The notes under the pieces: model-generated | The model's database searches: none | What the model was told of the DNA's origin: nothing | What the model saw: only the letters and a program-made list of their open reading frames with translations | In this document: in pieces, positions 23,125-33,944 of the stretch | Numbering within the stretch: position 1 is the first letter of the stretch | Layout of the letters: each line of letters starts with the position of its first letter | Program-made: the position numbers and the translations under genes | Assembly: GCA_016191785.1 (NCBI GenBank) | Contig: JACPVJ010000114.1 | Location: 62,001-126,000 of the forward strand | DNA: 64,000 nucleotides | Reading direction: 5' to 3' | DNA from: Myxococcales bacterium | Lineage (GTDB): Bacteria > Myxococcota_A > Polyangia > Polyangiales > Polyangiaceae

Positions 23125-24036
23125 TCAGGCCTGCGCGACCCGGTTGCGCCCGTGGTTCTTCGCGGCATAGAGCGCGCCGTCGGCGGCCGAGAGCAGCTCT
23201 GCCGAACCCGCGAAGCTCCGCCCGCCGGTCATGGTCGCGACGCCGACGCTCGTGGTCACAGCGATGCTCTGGCCATTGAACACGACGCTCAGCCCCTCGA
23301 CCAGCGCCCGCACGCGCTCGCCGAACTGCAGCGCCTTGTCCGGAGCAATGCCCCGCAAGACCACCACGAACTCCTCTCCTCCGTAGCGCGCGAACACGTC
23401 CTCGGTTCGGAGCGACCGGCTCACGGCCGCCGAGACTTTTTTCAGGACCAAGTCGCCGGCAGCGTGTCCCCACGTGTCGTTGATGCGCTTGAAGTGGTCG
23501 ATGTCCATTACGGCCACCGTCAGATCGCTGCCGTGCCGCGCGGCGTACGAGTGCTCGCTGGTCAGGCGTTCTTCGAGGTAGCGCCGGTTGAACGCGCGCG
23601 TCAGCGGGTCGCGCACCGTGGAGTCGTAGAGCGCTCGCTGCGCTTCCTCTTCCAGCGCGTCGACCATCGAGAACTTCACGACTACGCTTTGGCCCAGCGC
23701 GATGCGATCGCCGTCCTCCAGCTTGCGGGGCCCCGTCAAGCGTGCATCCCCCACGAAGGTGCCGTTGGTGCTGCCCAGATCCTCGATGTAGGTAGACCCC
23801 TCGCGCGCGATCACTCGGGCGTGTCGACGCGAGAGCCCGTCGTCCAAGATGCGGCCGGCCGCCGGCTCTTCCCGCCCGAACACCAGCTCGTCGCCGTCCA
23901 GAGCGAAGATGCGGCCCGAGTCGGGTCCGCTCAGCACGGTGAAGAGGCTACGATTCTTGGGGAGGCTGGCCGCCGAGATGGGCGAGACGCCCCCCTGCTG
24001 CACCGTGGTCGAGAGCGGGTGCTTGCGCTGGCTCAT
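23125..24036 (-). CDS. Diguanylate cyclase with N-terminal FHA domain
   Basis: 303 residues. An FHA domain (about residues 28-125) contains the phosphothreonine-binding pattern FGREEPAAGRILDDGLSRRH and STNGTFVGD. The GGDEF domain follows (DPLTRAFNRRYLEERL), with intact active site RYGGEEFVVV and the inhibitory I-site RTED five residues before it. It should make cyclic di-GMP, be feedback-inhibited, and be recruited to Thr-phosphorylated partners, for example targets of Hanks-type kinases. Cytosolic. It reads away from the membrane protein gene at 24078. Confidence 0.93.
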   Translation of the reverse strand: MSQRKHPLSTTVQQGGVSPISAASLPKNRSLFTVLSGPDSGRIFALDGDELVFGREEPAAGRILDDGLSRRHARVIAREGSTYIEDLGSTNGTFVGDARLTGPRKLEDGDRIALGQSVVVKFSMVDALEEEAQRALYDSTVRDPLTRAFNRRYLEERLTSEHSYAARHGSDLTVAVMDIDHFKRINDTWGHAAGDLVLKKVSAAVSRSLRTEDVFARYGGEEFVVVLRGIAPDKALQFGERVRALVEGLSVVFNGQSIAVTTSVGVATMTGGRSFAGSAELLSAADGALYAAKNHGRNRVAQA

Positions 24037-24077
24037 CGCCCGACATGATATGCAAAGCTGGCATGCGAACGGAAGCC

Positions 24078-25091
24078 ATGCCCGGGACCCGCGCCTCGCG
24101 GCTCGGGGCTTTGGTGGGCTTGGCGCTCGTGCTTTCGAGCGTGCGCGCCTGGGCGAACAGCGCCACCCCGCAGCTCTTCGGCAAAGAGGTGGTCCGGATG
24201 CTGGCCTGGTGGATGACGCCGTTCGCGTGCGTGGGTCTGCTGGTCGGCGTGGCGCTGGTCGCGGTGGCGTTCTCGCCCCGGTTCGTGGCAGCGCTGGACT
24301 CGAGCTTCCTGGTGTTCTCGCGCGGGGTGGTCTCGGTCGTGGCGCTGTCCACCTTCACCGCCTCTCTGTTCTGTCTCACGCTGGCCCTGATGGTGATCAT
24401 CGAGTCGCGGCTGGTCGGCAATCTGGCAGCGGTCTGCTGCTTCGTGGTGTTGCCCACCGCGGCCGCGGTCCTGTTCACCGCCGAGCTCGGCTATGCGTCC
24501 GCGCTCTACGCCCGGGTTCACCGCGCGAAGCGGGACTCGCTGTCGCGGGTGCTGTCGGTGAGCTGCCTGGTGCTCGCGGTGCCCGGCGGGCTGGCGGCGC
24601 TGGCTTCTGCCGGCGTCGGCGCCAGCCTGTTTCTCGAGACGCTGCGCGTCGCGCAAGAGACCCGGGCCTTGCTCTGGGGCCTGGGTGGGGTCGCGGTGAG
24701 CGGCGCGCTCGGTCTCGGCGGACTTTTGCTGGCGCTCTCGGGCAGAGTGACGCGCACCGCCGCCGTGCTGGGTCGCGGCGCGGTGATGGTGCTCAGCGTG
24801 GCGATCTTCGCGCTGTCGGCCATCCAGGTCGCGATCGGCATCGAGGCATCCACGCCCCGCGGCGCGGGGCAGAGCCCGTTCGTCGCCCTGGCGCTCTTCG
24901 CGTTCGTGCTCTTGCTGCTCGCGGCCGAGTTCGCCATCGGCGCGCTCTTGCACTTCGGCGTGGCCCGACGCGAAGGCCGATCGACCGGCAAATGGCTGGG
25001 CGGCGCCAGCCTGGGCATCGCCAGTCTGTTCGGGGTGGGCGCCCTCGGGCTCTTCGGCCTGGGGCTGATCGGGGCGCTGCTCGGCGCGTGA
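24078..25091 (+). CDS. Multi-pass inner-membrane protein
   Basis: 337 residues from the ATG at 24078, preceded by GGAAG at proper spacing. Two earlier in-frame ATGs (24045, 24063) would add residues before a clear signal peptide (GALVGLALVLSSVRAWANSA). About eight to nine hydrophobic segments follow in four paired bundles (for example TPFACVGLLVGVALVAVAF, AAVCCFVVLPTAAAVLF). No catalytic motif or family recognised. Little charged sequence lies between the helices, so a structural or transport-accessory role is possible. Confidence 0.65.
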   Translation: MPGTRASRLGALVGLALVLSSVRAWANSATPQLFGKEVVRMLAWWMTPFACVGLLVGVALVAVAFSPRFVAALDSSFLVFSRGVVSVVALSTFTASLFCLTLALMVIIESRLVGNLAAVCCFVVLPTAAAVLFTAELGYASALYARVHRAKRDSLSRVLSVSCLVLAVPGGLAALASAGVGASLFLETLRVAQETRALLWGLGGVAVSGALGLGGLLLALSGRVTRTAAVLGRGAVMVLSVAIFALSAIQVAIGIEASTPRGAGQSPFVALALFAFVLLLLAAEFAIGALLHFGVARREGRSTGKWLGGASLGIASLFGVGALGLFGLGLIGALLGA

Positions 25092-25121
25092 CCGCTCGGC
25101 GCCCTTGGCCCCGACCGGTGG

Positions 25122-25757
25122 TCACGGACGCGTGTACAGCACCAGCCGCGCGCCGACCGTTGCGCTGCTCAGGTGCAGCGTGCGGCTGTAGGCGTGGACG
25201 TATTCGACGTTCGGACCGAACGAGAAGATGCTGAAGCGCACCGGCTCCCAGAACGCCCCGAGGCCGACGATGCTGAGGGCGCCTCCGTCGGCCGGGGTGG
25301 CGTCGCCGGACTTCAGCTTCATGCCGCCGATGCCGAAGTCGGTGTACACGCCGGCGTCACGCCACACCCCGCCCTGGGACCAGAGCGGGAAGGTCTCGAC
25401 GCGGAACAGAATGCCGAAGCCCTCGGCGTCGAGGTCGTTGCCGGAGAAGTCGAGGGCGGTGTACCCGATCGCGAACGTGAACCAGTCGCGCAGCGCCCCG
25501 CCGAGCCAGAGGGTCTGTGCCGTCCCGAACCCGACGCCGGTGTCCGCCACGTAGCGATCGTCGTCGATCTTTCCGGCCTTGTTCGGGTAGCCGTAGGCCG
25601 TGGCGGTCAAGAGGCCGAAGGAGACGCCCGCGGTGAAGTCGCTGCGGCGCTCGGCGGTCTGGCCGTAGTCCCCCTCCCAGTCGTTCTCGACCGCACGCGC
25701 ACTCGGTGCCGCGACCATCGCCACGGTGAGGCTCATCGCCGACGCCCAGCGTCTCAT
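25122..25757 (-). CDS. Outer-membrane beta-barrel-like protein
   Basis: 211 residues with a cleavable signal peptide (SLTVAMVAAPSARAVEN). The mature part is built of amphipathic strands of alternating residues: DFTAGVSFGLLTATAYGYP, WFTFAIGYTALDF, GFGILFRVETFPLW and a C-terminal TVGARLVLYTRP. The length fits an eight-stranded barrel. No enzymatic motif seen. Converges on the membrane protein gene; its start is 82 bp from the divergent tandem radical SAM gene. Confidence 0.7.
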   Translation of the reverse strand: MRRWASAMSLTVAMVAAPSARAVENDWEGDYGQTAERRSDFTAGVSFGLLTATAYGYPNKAGKIDDDRYVADTGVGFGTAQTLWLGGALRDWFTFAIGYTALDFSGNDLDAEGFGILFRVETFPLWSQGGVWRDAGVYTDFGIGGMKLKSGDATPADGGALSIVGLGAFWEPVRFSIFSFGPNVEYVHAYSRTLHLSSATVGARLVLYTRP

Positions 25758-25839
25758 CGGTCCCCGGTATCTGCCGCCTTCCTGCCCGAGGTCAAGGGGT
25801 TCTCGCTCGAAGCTGCATCCACGCTACGCTCCGGGGGTC

Positions 25840-28077
25840 ATGGCGAAGGTCGCGGTCGTCTTTCCGCCGCTGGTCGTGTCCCGCGACTTCGTCGACTACC
25901 CGTATTTCGCCGACCTCGGCGCGCTGTCGGCCGCCGCGGCGCTCGCCGCTGCCGGGCACCAGGTCGAGGTCGCGGACGCGCTGTCCATGCCCGAGGTGCG
26001 AGCGAGCGAGCCGAACCGGCTGACGCTGGGGGCGCTGCCCGAGCGCTTGCCCGAGGCCGATGTGTTCGTGGTCGCGCTGACGCCGTTCCACCGCCCGCCG
26101 CGCCGTGACCCCGCCCTCGCTAGCGTGCTCGAGCGCCTCGCGGGGCGCCCGGTGGTTCTGGCCGATCTCTACCAGAGCGGGCAACACTTCATCGACGGGC
26201 CGGGTACCGAGATCCTCGAGGCCTACCCCGAGGCCCACGTGCTGCTCCGCTACGAGGCCGAGGTGACCCTGCCGTCGCTCGTGGCGCGCCTTCCGTCCGA
26301 GCGCCAGGTGGTGATCGGCAGCGAGCCGCCGGATCTCGACGCGCTGCCGCTGCCTGCGTGGGACCGCATCGACCGCTTGGCACGCTTCGCGCTGAACGAG
26401 CGGGTGATGGCAGAGCTGGGGCGGCCGACCTGGGCCTTCCCCATCGACGCCCCGTCGCTGCCGCTGATCACCTCTCGGGGTTGCCCCTACCGCTGCGTCC
26501 ACTGCTCGTCGAACCCGGGGCTTCGGCCCGGCGTGCCCAAGCGCCAGCGGCGCCTTTCGCCGGCAGCGATGGCTCGTCACTTCGACCAGCTGGCCCGCGT
26601 CGGCGCGAGGCGCGTGCACGTCCTCGACGAGCTGTGCAACGTGAGCGCAGCCCACTTCGACGCGCTGCTCGAGCTGGCGCGGGCGCGGGACCTCGGGCTC
26701 GAGATCCCCAACGGGCTTCGCGCCGACCACTTGAGCAACCCTCAGATCGAGGCCCTCGCTCGCCGGATCACCACCTTGAGCATCAGCGCCGAGAGCGGCG
26801 CCCAGCGCGTGGTGACCGAGGTCGTGGAGAAAGATCTCGACCTGTCGCACATCCGTCGGGTCGCCGAGCATGCCCAGGCCGTCGGCCTGCCGCTCTTGGT
26901 GCACTACCTCATCGGCCTGCCGGGCGAGTCCCGCGAAGAGATCAACCAGACGCTGGCGCACGCCCTCGAGCTGGCCCGGAGCACCGGCGCCACGCCCAGC
27001 GTGCAGTTCGCGACGCCCCTGCCCGGAACGCGGTTGGCGGCGAAGCTCGGCGTGCTTCCCGCGGTGCAGGACTATGCTCCGCACTTCCAGAGACGAGCCA
27101 GCCCGACCAGCGAAGCGGCGAGCCCGTCGGAGCTCGAAGCGTTCGCGCAGACCTTCGCGCTGCGGCTCGCGGCCCTGCGTGGACCGAAGACGCTGATCCT
27201 GAACGCGACCTACCGGTGCAACAACCGCTGCGCGTTCTGCGCGACTGGGGTCGGCGTAGAGCGCGACGGGGACTTTCCACGGCAGCGCGAGCAGCTGGCC
27301 GCGCATCGACGCCTGGGCGCGACGCGGCTCGAGCTCGACGGCGGTGAGCCGACCCTTCACCCCGAGCTGTTCGAGTTGATCCGCCACGCGCGCGAGATCG
27401 GCTACGAGCGCGTGACCCTGACCACGAACGGGCGGCGCGCGTTCTACCCGGCGTATGCCCGTCAGCTGGCGCAGAGCGGCGCGACCCGCATCCGCTTCAG
27501 CCTTCAAGGCGCCAGCGCGGCGAGCCACGGCCAAGACGTCGGCGTGCCCGAGGCCTTCGACCAGACCGTGGCAGGGATCACCAACGTGGTGCGCGCCTCG
27601 CCGCCGGGGCTCGAGCTCGCCCTGGCGTTCACGCTCACTCGCTCGAACCAGGCCCACTCGAGCGACGTGGCGGCCCTCGGCCACGAGCTGGGACTTCGAC
27701 AGCTGGATCTGCAGATCGTGACGCCTTTCGGGCCCGCCACCGACTCCGTCGCGCCGGACCCGCACGATGCAGCGCGGTGCGTGATGCAGGTGATCGACGA
27801 GTGGTCCGAGCGCCTGCGGATCCGCGTGGTGAACCTGCCGTGGTGTTTCTTGCCCGGCTACGAGCGCTTCCTGGCACCCGACCGACTCGTGCTCGGCCGT
27901 GAGGTTCGGTACCCGGACGACGACGGGGTGAACCTGCTCGAATACCTTCGCACCCAACGGTCGTACGAAAGCCGATGTGCGACATGCGCGCGAAAGGTGT
28001 TCTGCGGGGGGTTCCATCGCCGGTCGGGTGTGCCCTTGCCCCGCTGGCTCTCGGGTCGAGTGGACCGCGCGTCTTAG
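25840..28077 (+). CDS. Tandem radical SAM protein (two complete radical SAM domains)
   Basis: 745 residues from the ATG at 25840. Residues 1-170 resemble the cobalamin-binding-like Rossmann domain that precedes B12-type radical SAM enzymes (GALSAAAALAAAGHQVEVAD), but no DxHxxG base-on motif is seen. The first radical SAM barrel has CPYRCVHC (C215, C219, C222); the second has CNNRCAFC (C460, C464, C467) and LDGGEPTLHP. A C-terminal RCATCARKVFCGGF cluster resembles part of a SPASM/twitch site. Each barrel could generate a 5'-deoxyadenosyl radical, so the protein could do two linked reactions on one substrate. Substrate unknown; no peptide or natural-product cluster is adjacent. Confidence 0.85.
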   Translation: MAKVAVVFPPLVVSRDFVDYPYFADLGALSAAAALAAAGHQVEVADALSMPEVRASEPNRLTLGALPERLPEADVFVVALTPFHRPPRRDPALASVLERLAGRPVVLADLYQSGQHFIDGPGTEILEAYPEAHVLLRYEAEVTLPSLVARLPSERQVVIGSEPPDLDALPLPAWDRIDRLARFALNERVMAELGRPTWAFPIDAPSLPLITSRGCPYRCVHCSSNPGLRPGVPKRQRRLSPAAMARHFDQLARVGARRVHVLDELCNVSAAHFDALLELARARDLGLEIPNGLRADHLSNPQIEALARRITTLSISAESGAQRVVTEVVEKDLDLSHIRRVAEHAQAVGLPLLVHYLIGLPGESREEINQTLAHALELARSTGATPSVQFATPLPGTRLAAKLGVLPAVQDYAPHFQRRASPTSEAASPSELEAFAQTFALRLAALRGPKTLILNATYRCNNRCAFCATGVGVERDGDFPRQREQLAAHRRLGATRLELDGGEPTLHPELFELIRHAREIGYERVTLTTNGRRAFYPAYARQLAQSGATRIRFSLQGASAASHGQDVGVPEAFDQTVAGITNVVRASPPGLELALAFTLTRSNQAHSSDVAALGHELGLRQLDLQIVTPFGPATDSVAPDPHDAARCVMQVIDEWSERLRIRVVNLPWCFLPGYERFLAPDRLVLGREVRYPDDDGVNLLEYLRTQRSYESRCATCARKVFCGGFHRRSGVPLPRWLSGRVDRAS

Positions 28078-28237
28078 GTCGAAGGGACCCGGGTGTGACG
28101 CCGAGGCCACGGTCGGGCGTCACGGTCCTAACGGTGGCCACGCCGATCGCCAGGGCGACCGCTGGATTTTTCGGGCAGTGCGGGAAGGCGCGGGGCGGCA
28201 CGTGCGTTGCACGCTCGCAAGACCGAGGAGAGCCAAA

Positions 28238-28426
28238 GTGAGCCGAGCGAAGCGCCAGCGTTCCTATTCGGGCACCACGTGGCAGCCGGTCTTGCCAGAG
28301 CCGAGTCGCGTGGAACCCCGCCGCGGGGTCCTCGTCTTGAGGAGCTCGAGCGATCGCTCTCCCGTTCGGCGAGCCCCGGTCGAAGAGCTGCTCGGCACCA
28401 TCGAGCGCAAGCTGAGACAGCGTTGA
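28238..28426 (+). CDS. Small basic hypothetical protein
   Basis: 62 residues from a GTG at 28238 with GAGGAG seven bases upstream. The frame is open far upstream, overlapping the radical SAM gene, but only this part has a ribosome site. Very basic (SRAKRQRSYSGTTWQPVLPE) with a C-terminal helix APVEELLGTIERKLRQR. It could bind nucleic acid or ribosomes; no family recognised. Converges on the heme A synthase gene. Confidence 0.45.
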   Translation: MSRAKRQRSYSGTTWQPVLPEPSRVEPRRGVLVLRSSSDRSPVRRAPVEELLGTIERKLRQR

Positions 28427-28478
28427 GCCTGGTGGGCCAAGGCCCCGCTGGCTGGTGGCTCGCGCCCCCGGGCGCCCG

Positions 28479-29585
28479 TCAGGTCGCCTGGGGCAGCGCG
28501 CTCGGCGGGGCGCTGATCCCGTCCGGTAGACTCACGTGCTCGGGCCACCGGGTGAGCGCGTAGCTGGTGTAGAGCGCCGCGGCCAGCACCAGCGCGGCGT
28601 TGCCCTGGTGAGCCGCAGCCACGGCCACCGGGACATGCATCACGACGGTGGTGATGCCGAGCGTCGCTTGCAGAATCACCGCCGCCACGATCAGATCGAA
28701 GCCGATGCGTGCGTGCCGCGGGACGCGCCGCGTGCGGCAAACCCAAGCCAGCACCAGCGCGAACACCAAGGCCCCGACGCCGAGCACGCGATGCTGAAAC
28801 ATCACGGTGATGGCATTATCGAAGCCGTTCCGCCACGCGGGCGAAAGGGCGGTGAGCCCGGCGGGAACCCAGGCGCCGGCCATCAGTGGGAAGGTCGGGA
28901 ACGCGTGCCCCGCCCGCAGCCCAGCCACCAGCCCACCCGAGAGGGCGGTCAGCGCCGCGAACGCGGTGAACGCCACCACCCCGCGGCGCAGGCCGGGCCA
29001 CCCGTCGCTGACCACGAAGCCGCCCAGGGTCTGCTCGAGGGCGAGCCAGGTCGCGAACCCGAACAGCAGGAAGCCCATGCCCAGGTGAAGCGTCAGGCGA
29101 TAGTGGCTGACGTGCGGCAGGTCGACCAGGCCGCTGGCCACCATCAACCAACCGATCAGGCCCTGCAGGCCGCCGAGCGCGAACAGCACGACCAGGCGCC
29201 GCACCAGGCGGCGACCGAGGGCGCCTCGAGCCAGAAACACCACGCACGGCACCGCCACGAGCACGCCGATGGTGCGGCCCAGTAGGCGGTGCAAGTATTC
29301 GGGCCAGAAGATGGTCTTGAACCCCGCGAGCGTCATGTCGGGATTCACGTGGCGGAACTCGGGGCTCTGCCGATAGAGGGAGAACGCGTGGTCCCAGTCG
29401 GCGTCGGAGAGCGGCGGGATGGCGCCCATGATCGGACGCCACACGGTGATCGAGAGGCCCGACCCCGTCAGTCGCACCACGCCACCGAGGACGATCATGG
29501 TCAAGAGCGCGAGCACGCACAGCCAGAGCCAGATCACGACCGCGCGTCGGGCTTTGGGCAGGGCGAGAGCGGGCGGTGCCGACAT
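28479..29585 (-). CDS. ctaA: Heme A synthase (COX15/CtaA family)
   Basis: 368 residues with eight hydrophobic segments in two four-helix bundles. Diagnostic features: VLGGVVRLTGSGLSITVWRP in the first bundle, FWPEYLHRLLGRTIGVLVAV with the heme-ligand His, then LHLGMGFLLFG, and in the second bundle FQHRVLGVGALVF plus the late VAAAHQGNAALVLA His. It converts heme O to heme A for aa3-type cytochrome oxidase in the inner membrane. Length and motifs fit the longer proteobacterial/mitochondrial COX15 type. No oxidase genes lie in the window. Confidence 0.9.
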   Translation of the reverse strand: MSAPPALALPKARRAVVIWLWLCVLALLTMIVLGGVVRLTGSGLSITVWRPIMGAIPPLSDADWDHAFSLYRQSPEFRHVNPDMTLAGFKTIFWPEYLHRLLGRTIGVLVAVPCVVFLARGALGRRLVRRLVVLFALGGLQGLIGWLMVASGLVDLPHVSHYRLTLHLGMGFLLFGFATWLALEQTLGGFVVSDGWPGLRRGVVAFTAFAALTALSGGLVAGLRAGHAFPTFPLMAGAWVPAGLTALSPAWRNGFDNAITVMFQHRVLGVGALVFALVLAWVCRTRRVPRHARIGFDLIVAAVILQATLGITTVVMHVPVAVAAAHQGNAALVLAAALYTSYALTRWPEHVSLPDGISAPPSALPQAT

Positions 29586-29672
29586 GAGTTGGTCGTCGCG
29601 TCGAAGGCTGCGGGCGCGTATGCTTTGCCGCGGATCTTTCGGGCGTCAAGGCGCCGACTTCGAGCAGCTCCC

Positions 29673-30794
29673 ATGAAAGTCGTGGTGATTGGTGGTGGCA
29701 TTGCCGGGCTCGCGGCCGCCTGGGGCCTCTGCCGCGCGAAGGTGGGCGCGGTCACGCTGCTCGAGCGCGAGCCCCAGCTCTTCGCCCACAGCTCGGGCAA
29801 GAACGCGGCCATCTATCGCTGCGTCGAGTCGCCACGGGTGGTCGCCGAGCTAGGCGTGCAGAGCGCCGGCCTGCTCGACCAGCTCTTGGGGGACCGCGCG
29901 GCTTGGCTAAACCAAGACGGCCTCTTGCTCAGCGCGCGCGTCCGTGACCCGCTGGTGCCGCTGGCGCAGGTGTCGACCGAGGTCGGCATCGAGCACGAGT
30001 GGCTCGACCAGACCGAGCTCCTGCGCCGCGCCCCCGCCATCGCCGGCGGCCACGCGACGGCGGCGCTCTGGGTCCCGGGCGGCGGCGTGCTCGACAATCA
30101 CGCGATCTCGACCGCGCTATCGCGCGAGATCCGCGCGGGCGGTGGACGCATCGAGCTCGGGCACGACGCGGCGCGCGTGCGGGTCGACGCGGGCAGAGTG
30201 GTCGGCGTCGAGAGCCGCGGCGAGGTGTCTTCGGCAGATCTGGTGGTGATCGCCGGCGGCGCCTGGGCGAGCCAGGTCGGCGCCACGTGCGGTGCTCCGC
30301 TGCCCCTGGTGCCCGTTCGCCGCCACCTGGTGATGCTCGAGCCCGACCAGCTGCCGGCGGCGCGCTCGCCCACGGTCTGGGACGCGGAGCTCGGCGCGTA
30401 CTTCCGGCCCGAGTCGGGGGCGCTCCTGGCGAGCCCGGGTGACGCAGTGCCCTGGCACGCCGAGGATCCCGCGGCGGACCCAGCGGCCCTCGAGCTTCTG
30501 GCCGACCGCCTCGGGCAGATGGCGCCGTCGCTGGCCAGCGCGCGGGTGCGTCGCGCCTGGGCGTGCCTCCGCACCTTCGCACCCGACAAGGCCAGCGTGG
30601 TCGGCGCCGATCCACGGGTCAGCGGTCTGTACTGGCTCGCGGGTCTCGGCGGACACGGCCTCACCGCGGGCGTGGCCGCGGGCGCCCTCCTGGCGAAGTG
30701 CATCGCGGGTGAGCGCGACCCCCTGCTCGACGCGGTGGCGCCCGGTCGGTTGGTGGGCGCACTTGTTGGCCACGCTCGCGGCGGCGCTCGGTGA
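29673..30794 (+). CDS. FAD-dependent oxidoreductase of the D-amino-acid oxidase/dehydrogenase family
   Basis: 373 residues from the ATG at 29673. The N-terminal dinucleotide site is VVVIGGGIAGLAAAWGLC, followed by LLEREPQLFAHSSGKNAAIY. A second FAD-contact strand is ADLVVIAGGAWASQVG. The C-terminal GLYWLAGLGGHGLTAGVAAG closes the fold. The family oxidises the C-N bond of amino acids or amines; the substrate here is unknown. A GTGA overlap links it to the spermidine-synthase-like gene downstream, so a role in amine or polyamine metabolism is an attractive inference. Confidence 0.88.
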   Translation: MKVVVIGGGIAGLAAAWGLCRAKVGAVTLLEREPQLFAHSSGKNAAIYRCVESPRVVAELGVQSAGLLDQLLGDRAAWLNQDGLLLSARVRDPLVPLAQVSTEVGIEHEWLDQTELLRRAPAIAGGHATAALWVPGGGVLDNHAISTALSREIRAGGGRIELGHDAARVRVDAGRVVGVESRGEVSSADLVVIAGGAWASQVGATCGAPLPLVPVRRHLVMLEPDQLPAARSPTVWDAELGAYFRPESGALLASPGDAVPWHAEDPAADPAALELLADRLGQMAPSLASARVRRAWACLRTFAPDKASVVGADPRVSGLYWLAGLGGHGLTAGVAAGALLAKCIAGERDPLLDAVAPGRLVGALVGHARGGAR

Positions 30795-32825
30795 CCCGGC
30801 CCTCGCTCTCGCTCCGACAGGGCGCGATCTTCGGCTGGCCGACGTTCCTGGGCGCCGCGCTCTTGTTCGTGGTGCAGCCGATGCTGGGCAAGTGGCTCTT
30901 GCCGGCGGCGGGCGGCAGCCCTGCGACCTGGACCGCCTGCATGCTCTTCTTCCAGACGCTGCTCCTCGCCGGGTACGCCTATGCCCACTGGCTCACCGGC
31001 AGGTTGTCGCTCCGCCATCAGCTCGCACTCCACGCGCTGTTGATCGTCGTGGCGGGTGCGCTGCTCTCGATCTTGCCCACCGATCGCTCCGCCGTGCTCC
31101 CAGCCGGCGAGCCGGTGCTGGCCATCGCGGGGCTGCTCTTCCGGACCGTGGGGCTGCCGTACCTCGTCCTCGCGAGCAGCGCGCCGCTCCTCCAGGCCTG
31201 GGCGGCCCGAGCGTTCCAGGCGGAAGCGCCCTGGCTCTACGCCGTGTCCAACAGCGGATCCGTGGTCGGGCTCCTGGCTCACCCGTTCTTGCTCGAGCCG
31301 TGGCTCTCGCTCGAAGTCGAGCGGTCGGCCTGGAAGGGCGCGTTCTGGGTCTTCGCGGCATCGTCGATCCTGGCCCTCGCGCGGCTGTGGCGCGGGAACC
31401 CCGCCGCCGTGCCCGCGGGGGACGCCGAGCCGGGGCCGAGGCCGACCGGAGCCCAGCGTTTGCGCTGGCTCGTACTGGCGTTCGTGCCGAGCGTGATGCT
31501 CCTCGGGGCCACTCAGCACCTCACGGTCGACATCGCACCGATGCCGCTCTTGTGGGTCGTGCCGTTGCTGCTCTATCTGCTGTCCTTCGTCGTCGCGTTC
31601 AGCGCCTGGCGGAGCGCGTGGCGAGGGCCAGCGGTGATCGCCTGGGTGATCGGGGCCGTCGCCCTCGGGGCGAACGCGTTCGCGCAGGCCGCCTTCTCAC
31701 TGTCGACCCAGCTCGTGGGCACGCTGGTCGCGCTCTTTTCGTCCTGCTTGCTCTGCCACGGCGAGCTCGCCAGCGCGAGACCCGACCCGCGCTGGCTCAC
31801 CGGCTACTACCTGGTCATCGCCTCGGGCGGGGCCCTCGGTGGGGTCTTCGTCAGCTTGGGAGCTCCGCTCGCGTTCACCGACTACTACGAGCTCGAGCTG
31901 GGGGCGGTGCTGGTGTTCGGGGTCCTGCTGGTCCAGGCGCAGCGGTCGGGGGCGGAGCGCTGGCCGCGCTTCGCTCAGAGGGCGCTTTTGCTCGGCTCGG
32001 CCATCGCCGTTCCGCTGCTCGCCGCGAGCGTGCTGGTCCGAGCGCTGCCCCCGAAGCGACAAGGCGTCGTGGTCGCGCGCAGCCGGAGCTTCTTGGGCAC
32101 CCTGCGGGTGGTCGACACCGCAAAGGGGAGGGTGCTCACCCACGGCCGCATTCAGCACGGTCTCCAGCTCGCCGAGCCCGGCCTCGGTCGGACTCCCACT
32201 CTTTACTTCGGCGTCGGGACCGGCATCGCGCGGGTGATGGAGGGTGGGCCCTCGGCCCGAGCGCGGCGGCTGGCGGTGCTCGGCCTGGGGATCGGCACCT
32301 TGGCCACCTACGGACGCCCGGGCGACGCGTTCGCCTTCTTCGAGCTCGACCCGCGGGTGATCGAGCTCGCGCGGCGCGACTTCACCTTCCTGGCCGACTC
32401 GGCGGCGGCCGTCACCACGACCCTGGGTGACGGCCGACTCGTGCTCGACCGTGCGCCGCCGCAGGCCTTCGACGTGCTCGTGCTCGACGCCTTCTCGAGC
32501 GACTCGGTGCCGGTCCACTTGCTCACGCGAGAGGCCTTCGGGATCTACCTGCGGCACCTCGCGGCGGAGGGCGTGCTGGCCGCCAACATCTCGAACCGGT
32601 TCTTGTCCCTCGATCGCGTGGTGCGCGCCAGCGCTCGCGCGTCCGGCCTGGCCTGCGTCGTGGTCAAGACCAACACCGATCCGGCTCACCACGTCGTGCG
32701 CGCCGAGTGGGCGCTCATGGCGCGTGACCCGCGCGCCCTGACCTCGTTGACCGAGGGCCTGCCCCTCTCCGGGGCGAGCGGGCCGGACGTTCTCTGGACC
32801 GACGACCACGCCAGCATCGTGCCGA

Positions 32826-32836
<11 letters not shown>
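30791..32836 (+). CDS. Spermidine-synthase-like fusion: membrane domain plus methyltransferase-fold domain
   Basis: 681 residues, starting with a GTG that overlaps the previous stop by 4 nt. The first ~400 residues hold about 10-12 membrane helices of the SpeE-associated type (GAALLFVVQPMLGKWLLP opens the family). The C-terminal ~220 residues form a spermidine synthase/methyltransferase fold: RRLAVLGLGIGTLATYG, FFELDPRVIELARRD and VLVLDAFSSDSVPVHLLT. The Asp pair that binds polyamine in true SpeE is not clear, so the activity could differ. Large SpeE-type membrane fusions are widespread but uncharacterised. Ends 11 bp inside the convergent pirin gene. Confidence 0.85.
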
Positions 32837-33860
<1,024 letters not shown>

Positions 33861-33944
33861 GGCGGAAGCGTAGTGCTCGACGTGCACAGAGCGAAGCTCC
33901 CCCGGGCGGGGACCGGCTTCCAGAAGCGTGGGCGTTCGCGCGAC

